Shown here piece after piece: positions 1 through 8,198 of a DNA stretch of 22,735 nt. Source of the DNA: Amanita rubescens (lineage: Eukaryota; Basidiomycota; Agaricomycetes; Agaricales; Amanitaceae); NCBI GenBank assembly GCA_015039365.1, contig WION01000723.1:1-22735 (forward strand), read 5' to 3'. A model generated the notes under the pieces. The model was not told the DNA's origin. It did no database searches and worked only from the letters and a program-made list of their open reading frames with translations. Each line of letters starts with the position of its first letter. Position 1 is the first letter of the stretch. The translations under genes and the position numbers were made by a program.

Positions 1-992
1 GAGGGGGAAGTTGGAAAGGGAGGGGTAGGGAAAATGGGGCTCTTGTATGAGAGTTCGGTACGGGTCGGAACTCACAAATCACATAGCGTACTAGACGGTG
101 CATCGATCGATTCGGTGGAGGCCTTGAAAAACCTGGCCTGTGTGCCGGAAAAGGAAGGCATCCGTCACGTGCACCGTAGCCTTGCGCAGCTCCGCATCTT
201 TCATCTCTAGACAGGGTTCCTCGGTCTATAATTGACTAACTGTGTTAAGCTGTGACCTGTGTGTAAAATTTGACAGGCCTGGGACATTTTGCGTGAAGAC
301 ATCTGCCTTGTGCTTGATCATGCGTCCATTCCCAGTCAGGACTTCGCCACCCCCGCTTTCGAGAGGGGTAGATTATATAGACAGGAGAAGCCTCGGCGTG
401 AGTTTGGAGGTCGAGGGGCTCGATCCTCGTGAACTTTACTATAAATGTTTTTGACCTCGCTTCTGAGATCGGAGTGATATAGCCTCAGCCACTATCTGGC
501 TGATAACGTGCAGCCGAGTATCAGTTCTGCTAAAGAAAGGCAAGTCTTCGGACATACCACCATTGTACTAAGCAAGCATGTCTGGGAACACCGCAATCAG
601 CGTAGGACACAGTTTACGAAAGATATATTGGCGTGTGAGGTGGAAATCACCACAATCGCTGGCAATCGGAGGAGAGTGCGTTATCGTGTACGTCTGACAG
701 CAGTCAGAACTCAACGCAAGGATTCGTACATACATACCCAGAGCGGATGATGACTTCCATCGAGACAGATGAACATCGATCAACAAGTACTGCAGTTGCA
801 ATTTACAGGATATACAACTGTGAGTATACAAGGGCACGAAAATACATCGCAGCAGTGGTAGGAGAAGCGGTCTGAAAGACTCAACAAGTTGACCATCGAT
901 GGAAGGTAATTTATAACCTGGGTAGATCGATGGGATATTCGGCAATCTCCATTATCGATACGATCATTTCGATATTTACGGTATCACAATTC
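1..992. other. No recognisable gene
   Basis: The open frames here (for example 242-454 and 508-750 on +, 568-945 on -) show no family motif, no convincing splice pattern and no typical composition, so none is called. The stretch lies downstream of the SRP19 stop codon. A CACGTG E-box core occurs at 166-171 and AT-rich TATA-like words near 371-377 and 438-446, so part of it may be promoter for a gene outside the window, but nothing proves this. Confidence 0.5.
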
Positions 993-2028
993 TTATCCTC
1001 GCACTCGAATTACTTTCCGTTTACCCTTCTGCATCCCTGCCCCACCACCTCCTGCTCCCACTCCTGATTTTCGGTAGCATTCATACCTGCCTTGACAGTT
1101 TCTACCAGCACTCCCGTGCTTATCGCAGGCGAATACGCCGATACTCGACTTGCTAGCGGTGGATGAGGCTCTGGAGGAATCGGCAGCCGACGACCGCCCA
1201 ATTTTCTCAGCGGCATGGGAGCCGCTGATTTCATTTTCGCCATCACTGGCTGTTTGCCTTTATTAGATGCAGCTTGAGGTTTCGCAGGGGTTGACGTAGG
1301 TTGGGAAGCGAACGTATTGAATGGCGGTTTCGGACGTTTTCTGGTTTTGCCGTCTGTATTTGCAGGCATATCATCTCCAATAGTTGTTTCTCTGTAACAG
1401 GCGACATTAATTATCCGCCGGATGTATTAATAAAAGCGAGCCATCTTACTCGTTTTGATGACGGGGTTTACCAATTTGCCATCCTTCTTCCACTGCACTC
1501 GTACGCGTCCAGGGTTCTCCCAGTCTCGAGGGTGAGCCTTGTTGACCTCATGCAACGTCCCGAGCCCTAGGCGATTAGCGGCGTCGGCGACGTCTTTGCT
1601 GAGAGGCCACCACACGCCCTTGGGGCGCTCTACCCTGCGTTGTCCCGTTCCATAAGGCCGCTTTGCGTCAATGTAAATAGGGTAGATACAAGTCCATCTG
1701 CAACGAGGCTCAGTCCATCAATGCGTTTCCGCATTAGATAAGTATAAAAAACTACAGACGACTTGTAGGGTGTGATGTCCGTCACGGTGCCCTTCCCCGC
1801 AAGCCTGCTATTATCTGTAGGCGGGGGTCTGAAGAGAGACTTTGATTTACCCGAGGGAGACGCGGGCCCTGCTCGGGAGAGATAATCGTCGTCGTCGTCG
1901 TCATCTTCGGAAGATTGGATCGCCTCGAGCAGTGGGCCTCGAGCACCCATATTTGGAAGTGGCTGGTTGGGAAGAGGAAGTTCGGTGTCGTCGTCGAATT
2001 CTTCGATTACGGCTGCTTTGCGAGACAT
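993..2028 (-). pseudogene. SRP19/SEC65: Signal recognition particle subunit SRP19 (Sec65), two apparent frameshifts
   Basis: SRP19 binds the tips of 7SL RNA helices 6 and 8 and prepares the particle for SRP54, enabling co-translational targeting to the ER. Exons are 2028-1760, 1697-1450 and 1391-993; introns of 62 and 58 nt use GTCTGT/GCAG and GTAAGA/ACAG. The N-terminus is acidic (a run of seven Asp near residue 45). Exon 2 encodes the family core, including the words CIYPIYIDAKRPYGTGQRR, VWWPLS, LGLGTLHEVNK and GRVRVQWKKDGKL; exon 3 opens with KKQLLEMI. The tail ends KGKRKVIRVRG, a lysine/arginine-rich end expected of fungal SRP19. The three parts of exon 3 lie in three different frames: a shift is needed near 1333-1337 (ENV to PKPPFN) and another near 1040-1062. 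Each equals one missing base. Either the copy is decaying or the assembly has indel errors; the otherwise full-length, well-conserved protein favours the latter or a very recent break. Identity is secure from the core; status is not. Confidence 0.85.
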
Positions 2029-2139
2029 GGCTACTGCTGGTTGGAGAAGCGGATGGCGCGGGTTACGTGCTCTTTACTATTTCCCACGTGGGTTGTGCAC
2101 CGCCCCAGTATCTTGAACACAAACGTTCATGTCCTTTCG
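2029..2139. promoter_or_regulatory. 111-bp divergent promoter between SRP19 and the JTB-like gene
   Basis: The two start codons (ATG at 2028 on - and ATG at 2140 on +) are only 111 bp apart, so one short region must drive both. It contains the 10-bp perfect palindrome CCCACGTGGG at 2083-2092, with a CACGTG E-box core of the kind bound by bHLH factors such as Cbf1/Pho4. A second ACGTG core lies at 2065-2069. No clear TATA box is seen. Shared control of two secretory-pathway genes is inference. Confidence 0.55.
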
Positions 2140-2769
2140 ATGCGTAGTCGACCGCCATCGTTGGTGGCAATTATCACACTATGTTTGTGAGTCGATAGTA
2201 AACAAATTGTCTCTGTCGCATTGATACCGACACTGTCTAGGACAATATTGGCGTTCACATCCCGATTCGTCATCGCTTTAGGTATACGTGATGAAACACA
2301 CGCCGGCAACGGAACTCAACCTGAACTCATCTGCCTGCCTTTTGGAATATGTGAGCCATGTCCTGAGGACGCGGTGAGGTTTAGGAATATTAATCGTGAT
2401 CTTTTCAGCTAACGGATATTACAGCTTCACGAACCATTCTGTCGTCCTTTTGGAAACAGGCGTTTAATGCATTGTGTTAACGGCACCACGACTGGTCCAA
2501 CGAATGAGAACCACTCCTCAGGCACGCCTACATCGTCGTTGGACCACGATGAACCTGATCACCCAGAAGGGGAGACTCTTGCCTGGGAATCCTGCGGGCG
2601 TATTCCAAGCAGGGAGCGTGCAGACTTTTACGAATTCGTCGCATGCAATATCCTATTTACCGTTATATCGCTCGTCGTGCTATTCGCGAGGTCAAAGAGG
2701 TTACAGGCGATTCACGCGAGGCAGCTGGCTGCTCGGATTGGATTGGTTGGGAACACTGGTAGACGATAA
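2140..2769 (+). CDS. Small type I membrane protein, JTB-like
   Basis: Three exons, 2140-2186, 2241-2373 and 2425-2769, give 174 aa; introns of 54 and 51 nt use GTGAGT/CTAG and GTGAGG/ACAG. Residues about 7-30 form a hydrophobic signal sequence. A cysteine-rich extracytoplasmic part follows (CLPFGICEPCPED, EPFCRPFGNRRLMHC, WESCGR) with an NGT glycosylation site at residue 79. A single membrane segment lies at about 131-148, then a short basic tail (KRLQAIHARQLAARIG). The layout of paired cysteines, an SCGR..ERADFYEF stretch just before the membrane helix, and a basic tail with evenly spaced L/R residues recalls the metazoan JTB family, thought to act in the secretory pathway and cytokinesis. 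That assignment is my inference. The start is chosen because it supplies both a signal peptide and a clean phase-2 donor. It could instead be a fungus-specific family. Confidence 0.6.
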
Positions 2770-3773
2770 TATATTGTTATGAGTTTGTCATGAGCAGTTC
2801 TGTGAGTATCCATCTAAACATAATCCAGGCAACATACTAATGTATTTCTTTAGTCTATAGAGTCGTAATGCATTCATCTCTGTTAATTCTGGTTCGAACG
2901 TTCTGTCAACACGACGACACGCGGTCTCATCTCACTGTGTGATACTTATTCGACTGCAAGAAGGTTATGTCCGGCAATACCAATGATCCATCGCTATGTA
3001 ATGCCTCTTTGGAGAATTACCCTTTCAGGTTAGTATGGATTGACTTTCCAAATGCATACGTTACTCAATCTTAAATTTTCCGCATAGAAACGGGCAACCT
3101 CCGATCAGTAGGTGATCGTATGTCATCTGGAGGGTGAAACAAATCCATATCAACGCATACCTGAACGTCGTGCTTTATTTGGGAGTAGGAGAGTTTATCG
3201 CATGCTACAAGGACATTTGTGTCTTTAGTTATCCTACAAGGCACATTAATAAGCACGAGGCAACCTCATTCCACGCGGTCGTGTCAGTTGAGGATATTGA
3301 TATTTCGCTGGGCTAAGAGTCTTTTCTCGGCCGTTACGGACCAGAATTCACTAACAGGCTCCCACCAAATTTTATCCCAACCCTTAGCATCTTTGTTTGA
3401 CAACGAGTCTCACACACACTCCACCGACGCCGTCATAGAACCGTGTGTTTTTGTTTGCATCTATTTGTGAGTGGTATGTGAAATGCCATAAATGGAAACA
3501 AAGAATGACGCCGCAGGCACTGACGATATCCTAATGGGCGACAACTGTGCCTCGTGGACCGGGCCCGGTAAAGCGGGAACTGAATTATCACGGGGCTTTG
3601 ATCCATACGACGGCCTCATTGTTCTCCTTATAACAATGCCGCTCTTCGCCTTTCACCCACTAAGCGGACTTTTTGTCCTAGGCCTATTGTGGAACTCCAT
3701 ACATAAACTCCCTCTTTCACTTGCGGCCCCATCCTTTCTTCTCTCCACGTTCCTTCCTTCCTAGACAAAGATA
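2770..3773 (+). other. Intergenic, upstream region of chitinase gene
   Basis: About 1 kb between the JTB-like stop and the chitinase start. The open frames here (3134-3316, 3219-3470, 3492-3764 on +) lack recognisable motifs. A tiny two-exon reading frame (ATG 2967, exons to 3028 and 3088-3115, 29 codons, GTTAGT/ATAG intron) is possible but unsupported. A pyrimidine-rich stretch about 3711-3765 just before ATG 3774 looks like a fungal 5' leader, and TACATAAA near 3699 could serve as a weak TATA element. Confidence 0.4.
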
Positions 3774-5522
3774 ATGCAGCTGGTACTCTTGATCTCAACC
3801 GTTCTTTCTTTTATCTTTTCTGGCGTCTTGGCTGCACCACCACCCACCTGTGGTCTAACACCACCCCAGACAACAATCACAACGAAACCGAACAATGGGG
3901 GTTCCTCTGGTAGTACTAGTAGCAATTCGTCGGACGAAGTCGTCGCTTCTGCATGGGTCCCTGGATGGTCCGCCATCGATTTGGATTCGATCCCGTGGCA
4001 TTCATACTCCCATTTGACATTCGCTTTTGCGTCAGTACATCTGTTTTAATGTCCTATTGACGTGGCATTGATGAAATGTCACCAGCGTCACTACAAATGG
4101 AGCACCTTATCTTTCTTTAAACTTGGTTAATACGACCCTTCTCACCAGTTTCGTTGCGCGCGCTCAACAAGAGGTACGCATTTACCTTGGTCTACGACTC
4201 ACACGGTGATTTTAAAACCTTAATCTCAGGGCGTCCGCCCACTCGTGTCAGTCGGCGGTTGGACGGGATCTCGATATTTCTCGACGAATGTCCAACCCAG
4301 CAACCAAGCTGGCTTTGTTCAAGCTATCGTTTCCATGATTAAGGATTACAACCTTGCCGGTGTTGAAATAGAGTAAGTCTTCGGCTTCAGATCTCGGCGT
4401 GCGTGTGTACTTAACGTTTTATAATAGTTGGGAATATCCCAACCACCAGGGAATCGGATGTAACGTTATTTCTGCGGACGACACGGCAAACTACCTTTCT
4501 TTCCTTACTTCACTTCGCAAGGCTGTGGGTCAAAACGCGACATTGAATGCCGCGGTTACGTTAACGCCATTCGCCGGGTCAGATGGGAACCCATCTTCAG
4601 ATGTTTCCGGATTTGCCCAGCAGCTGGACTGGATCTGTCAGTTTTTTTCACATTGTCTCCGAGATGCGATCTGAGAAGATATTGCAGCCCTTATGAACTA
4701 CGACGTCTGGGGTTCCTGGTCATCTACGGCCGGTCCGAATGCACCTCTGCACGATTCTTGTGCTCCTGTGCAAGGTGGCTCGGCTCAGTCAGCTGTGGCT
4801 GCTTGGACCGCCGCCAAATTCCCAGCCAAGCAGGTAAATGACTCATCAGTGGGCATAGCTTATATGCTCATGTTTTCAGATTGTTCTCGGCGTGCCCTCG
4901 TACGCACATAGTTTCTCCGTTGCTTCAAGCGCGGCGATCGTCAACAATGCTCTTGCGCTTTACCCACAATTCGACAAATCTCATCAGCCCCCTGGTCAGG
5001 GTGAGACTAACAGCACTACTGGTAGGTCTCTGTTTTTTTCTTTTTCTGAGAATGACTATTCACGCGGCACAATTAGGAACCGATGAGTGTGGCAACTCCT
5101 CTGGTCCCTCCGGTATCTGGGAGTTCAACGGTTTGATTACCGCCGGATTCCTCCAGAACAGCAATGGAACCGTCACGGCTGCCTCTGGGATGTACTATAC
5201 CTTTGATAACTGCAGTCAAACAGTGTGTTACTCCATCACTTGATGATTGTTCCATAAGCTGATTGTTTCTTTACAGCCTTTCGTCTATAACCCCACCACT
5301 CAAGCTTTGGTCTCCTTTGACAACGCTGAGAGTTTCGGTTCGTCGTAGCTTCAATGTATGACGTGGCACATGCTTATTCTTGATATAGCGGCAAAAGGAA
5401 AATTCATCAACGACAATAACTTGCTGGGCTTTGCCATGTATGATGTCACCGGTGACACCCCCCAGAACACACTCATTAACTCTATCAGCGATGCCATGGG
5501 CATCGAACAATATTGCAACTGA
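3774..5522 (+). CDS. Secreted GH18 chitinase
   Basis: Hydrolyses beta-1,4 links of chitin by the substrate-assisted mechanism of family GH18, probably in cell-wall remodelling or attack on other chitin. Nine exons (3774-4030, 4086-4173, 4230-4372, 4428-4636, 4688-4833, 4880-5021, 5077-5222, 5277-5337, 5389-5522) join without any frame break to 441 aa; all eight introns are 46-56 nt with GT..AG ends. Residues 1-20 are a signal peptide (cleavage likely at VLA/APP), followed by a Ser/Thr/Asn/Gly-rich linker to about residue 55. The TIM barrel then starts with WVPGW. Landmarks are VSVGGWTGSR (121-130), the catalytic block AGVEIDWEYP with the acid/base Glu at 165 and its partner Asp at 163, and MNYDVWGSW (235-243). 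The first two acidic positions of the usual DxxDxDxE motif are Ala158 and Glu161. No chitin-binding module is seen. Secreted soluble enzyme is the best call. Confidence 0.93.
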
Positions 5523-5701
5523 ATAATTCAGGCTCGCTAGGCGCAGGCGTATCTCTGGAAGAATTATGTAAAACATAGATGTAGCACTAGAATGATTCGC
5601 GCAGGCAGCTAAATTTCCATGTTTCGTTCTGATTATCGTTGTTATGCTGCAGCATGACAGCGCAATACAAGTTGCTTTTCAAACTTTTCGAAGAAGTTCA
5701 T

Positions 5702-6624
5702 ATGGCAGCGACCAATCCTCAAATCAACGAGTCCGACTCTGAGATCGACGCGGACTACTTCCCCCCAAACGCCGGTCAGTTGGTCATGACCTCGTCTTAT
5801 GGCGAGCCGCGGAACTGATATCCTTCAGTGGCGCAGACGAGGGATCACCGTCCTCTTCCGAAGATGAACCAGAGTCGAAACGTGCTCGAGCAGAATCGCC
5901 GAAAGTGAGCGCAGAAGAGGAAGAAGCAAGGAAAGCGTATGTGCATATTCTATGCGGACGCATATATCCCCCCTAAAAATGTGTGACTCAGAGCTCTCTG
6001 GGCAAACTTCCAGGCTTTGGTGAAAGAATCAACGTCGACAAGGACTCCCGAACCTCAAAAGATGATCAAGATACAGAAACGATATCTTTTCGCGGGAGAG
6101 GAAATCACGTATGTTTTCTTTCTTTCTTTCTGTACTCCTGTTCTTCGGTTCGTTCTTATATGCCGGTTAGAGAAGTGGTAGAAGTTCCTGAAGACTCTCC
6201 GGACGCAAAGAAATGGCCAATATGGCATCCACAGGACGAGACATCACAGTCTGCATCCGCATCAAGTTCGGCTGCAGAGCCGACAACGACGACGGCGGAG
6301 AGTACCGCATCGTCAACGCCAGCGCTGGCGCCCACACCTTCCACTGGAAAACGGCCTGGCCCACGGAAACCCAAGACGCAGCTCGCAGAGCTACCCGGAC
6401 GTGGCGCCGCCGCGAAAGCGAAGAAACTGACGACGCTCGACAAGTCGGTCATGGACTGGAAAGCGCACGTACAGACTTCCGAGGATATTGGGCTGAAAGA
6501 CGAGTTGGAGGCGAATCGACGGGGGGGCGGGTATTTGGAAAAGGTCGATTTTTTGAAGAGAGTCGAGGAGCGGAAAGATGCAGTTTTTGAGGCTGCCAAG
6601 GGTAGTAAGAGGCGCCGAGAGTGA
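5702..6624 (+). CDS. SWC5: SWR1 chromatin-remodelling subunit Swc5 (BCNT/CFDP1 family)
   Basis: Swc5 is a subunit of the SWR1 complex, which exchanges H2A for H2A.Z in the nucleus; the conserved C-terminal BCNT domain is needed for activity. Exons 5702-5774, 5837-5936, 5992-6108 and 6171-6624 (introns 62, 55 and 62 nt) give 247 aa with no frame break. The N-terminus is acidic (ESDSEIDADYF, SSSEDEPESK), as expected for the histone-binding part. The middle is Ser/Thr/Ala/Pro-rich and low in complexity. The C-terminal domain at about 181-240 carries the family signature LDKSVMDWK, a DELEANRRGGGYLEKVDFL segment and a basic end KRRRE. The acceptor at 5836 rather than the nearer CAG at 5828 is required to stay in frame. 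It lies 179 bp after the chitinase stop, same strand, probably with its own promoter. A diverged copy of its last 65 bases sits at 20418-20482. Confidence 0.9.
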
Positions 6625-7204
6625 TTCCTACTCCTTATTTTTCTTATGTGTGATGGATATGTAGTGTGTGGCTAAGGATTATAGACTATAGTAACTCGCA
6701 TCGTGTGAAATATACATCACTGCCAGAGCTAGAGCACTGGTGGCCTGGATGTCATGTTGGTTTGTTGGTTTGGCACGAAGACCTACGGTGGCCACTTCCA
6801 AAGGGGCCCTCCCGTTTGTGAAACCGCGCGATGAGACTGCCCCGCACGATGTATTAGCGGCATATACACCAAGAAACTGGAGAGCCGTTGGCAGTGGCTT
6901 CGGGATGCTCAGTGCCACGTCGGCTTTGGATAACAGACTCTTCCAAAATTCCAAACAATTCGCAATTGAAATATGTTCAATTCAGCAGTACAAACTGTCA
7001 TGGCCATTCCAACACCAAGGCATCCATATAACCACCGTTGCTCAAGAATACGCCTCGCCCGTCTCGCCTCCACTGCTCCGCCTTCTCCTTCCCTGGAGCC
7101 ACCTGCCTCCACCGCGCTCCCTCTCACTCCAACTCGATGATTAAGACGCCAACCTCCCAGACGCTCAACGGCTCCGCTCCCTTCATTCCACCTCAAATCC
7201 CAAG
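6625..7204. other. Intergenic region with a possible promoter at its right end
   Basis: No gene is supported between SWC5 and 7205. Open frames on both strands (6740-7144 +, 6679-6954 -) carry no recognised motif. At the right end a CATATAA word (7025-7031) is followed by a strongly pyrimidine-rich tract (about 7048-7136) and then ATGs at 7137 and 7205, the usual order of a fungal promoter and leader on the + strand. Confidence 0.35.
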
Positions 7205-7503
7205 ATGCCGGCCCGGTATCATACCGCCGAGTCTGCAAAAATCGCCACTAAGAAACGGGAAGATAACCGAAAACTCACCTTATCGCCCCGCCACTTCTTG
7301 TCCTGGTATCGTTGGCCTTCCAGTCCGGGAAGCGAGAAGGGGATGGGTTAAAATACAAAAAAAACAAAAAGAAAAGCCGCTCATTGGCGACGACCGGTAG
7401 GACACAGCTTCCAATGGCAAGAGGGGTGTATTTGAAAGATGTCACGCGCGTTGAACGGTACGTGCTCCCAAGGGACACTATTCCTCTGCAGCCAGCCGAC
7501 TGA
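7205..7503 (+). CDS. Candidate small host gene ending at the retrotransposon insertion point
   Basis: Weak call. ATG 7205 has A at -3 and lies downstream of a TATA-like word and CT-rich leader. Exon 1 (7205-7305) reads MPARYHTAESAKIATKKRED and ends LSPRHFLSW across an intron 7306-7400 (GTATCG/GTAG, 95 nt). Exon 2 continues QLPMARGVYLKDVTRVER. From there it either reads through to a stop at 7501-7503, or splices at GTACGT (7458-7507) into an exon that runs to the insertion site and, on the far side after 14108, continues in frame DDWMSIEPRSFARW to a TAA at 14152-14154. In the second case the retrotransposon splits the last exon. I do not recognise the family. The minus strand is also open here, so chance is possible. 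Confidence 0.3.
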
Positions 7504-7515
7504 CTAGTACGAAGC

Positions 7516-7520
7516 AGAAG
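7516..7520. repeat. Target-site duplication AGAAG, left copy
   Basis: AGAAG directly abuts the left LTR (first base 7521) and is repeated at 14104-14108 directly after the right LTR. Five-base duplications are normal for integrases of Ty3/gypsy elements, so this marks a genuine integration rather than recombination between elements. Confidence 0.9.
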
Positions 7521-7844
7521 TGTCACGAGCCTTAGACAGGCTACACAACACAAGACTCAATCACTCGTAGATACTGCTGACCGTGTCAAGCAGCGAGGGC
7601 GAATACAAGAACCGTCGAGGTTCAGGGCAAAGTTAAGAGGGGGGCTCCGAGCTGTCCAAGGAAAGACTAGCTTGTTGCTTAGGGTATGTACTACAATATA
7701 CGCTACTTATATACTACCTAGGGCGTAGGGTATGAGTCATTGGGTACAGGGTATGAGTCATACTATGTCATAGGGCGTAGGGTACATGAGTCAGTACATG
7801 CACGAAGCATGCGGCGTATCAAGGAGTAAAACAGGGGCTTGACA
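7521..7844 (-). repeat. 3' LTR of the retrotransposon
   Basis: 324 bp, bounded on the + strand by TGTCACGAGC and GGGGCTTGACA. I read it as identical to 13780-14103, offset 6259. It contains bZIP-like sites at 7732-7740, 7753-7761 and 7786-7793, TATATAAG (minus) at 7706-7713 and the R-start complement at 7669-7680. In this position it would supply polyadenylation, and its promoter could drive transcription leftward out of the element toward SWC5, antisense to it. Confidence 0.96.
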
Positions 7845-7847
7845 TAG

Positions 7848-7857
7848 CCTCCGTTTC
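7848..7857 (-). other. Probable polypurine tract
   Basis: Element-sense GAAACGGAGG ends three bases (CTA) before the 3' LTR. A purine run at this place normally primes plus-strand synthesis. At ten bases with a single C it is a short tract, so the call is moderate. Confidence 0.5.
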
Positions 7858-8198
7858 AAGGTTCGGATTCCAGACGAACTGGAAGGGGATCCAAAAATTC
7901 GATGGTATGACAATTGGCACTCACGTTCTTCCTGATGCTCCTTCGTCTTTACCCGTTACCAGACCTGCGTCCAATGCCGACGGGAGGTTACTATCGAGTG
8001 CTAAGGTTAGGCCTTTCGACTTTCCACATAGGGGTCCGTCTCCAGGGTTCACCGAATACCCTATTGACATCTCACGATTCCTCGTTCGAGGCGTCACCCA
8101 TGATCTTGCCTAGGCGCGTCCTCTCCCGATTCCTCGCTGTTTCTTTCTTTTTCTCTCCCTGTTCGTATCGGATCTTGTTGCTACAGGTATCAGTCACT

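Noticed and set aside
390..455. tRNA-like T-loop sequence near GGGGCTCGATCCTCG
   Set aside because: No matching acceptor, D or anticodon stems could be folded around it.
1066..1088. A 23-nt intron repairing the SRP19 reading frame
   Set aside because: All other introns in the window are 46 nt or longer; a 23-nt intron would be exceptional, and KAGMN within it looks like coding sequence.
2967..3115. Two-exon mini-gene starting MSGNTNDPSLCNASLENYPF
   Set aside because: Only 29 codons, no recognised motif, and start context is weak; splice-like ends are common by chance.
3492..3764. 90-codon + frame with a hydrophobic stretch just upstream of the chitinase
   Set aside because: Ends in the pyrimidine-rich leader of the chitinase gene; composition and position fit promoter DNA better than a gene.
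6156..6599. 147-codon minus frame opposite SWC5
   Set aside because: Fully antisense to the Ser/Ala-rich part of SWC5; low-complexity GC-rich coding DNA often leaves the other strand open.
6679..7144. Long open frames on both strands between SWC5 and 7205
   Set aside because: No motif, no splice support, and both strands equally open; I also looked for a structured RNA (SRP, snRNA, RNase P signatures) and saw none.
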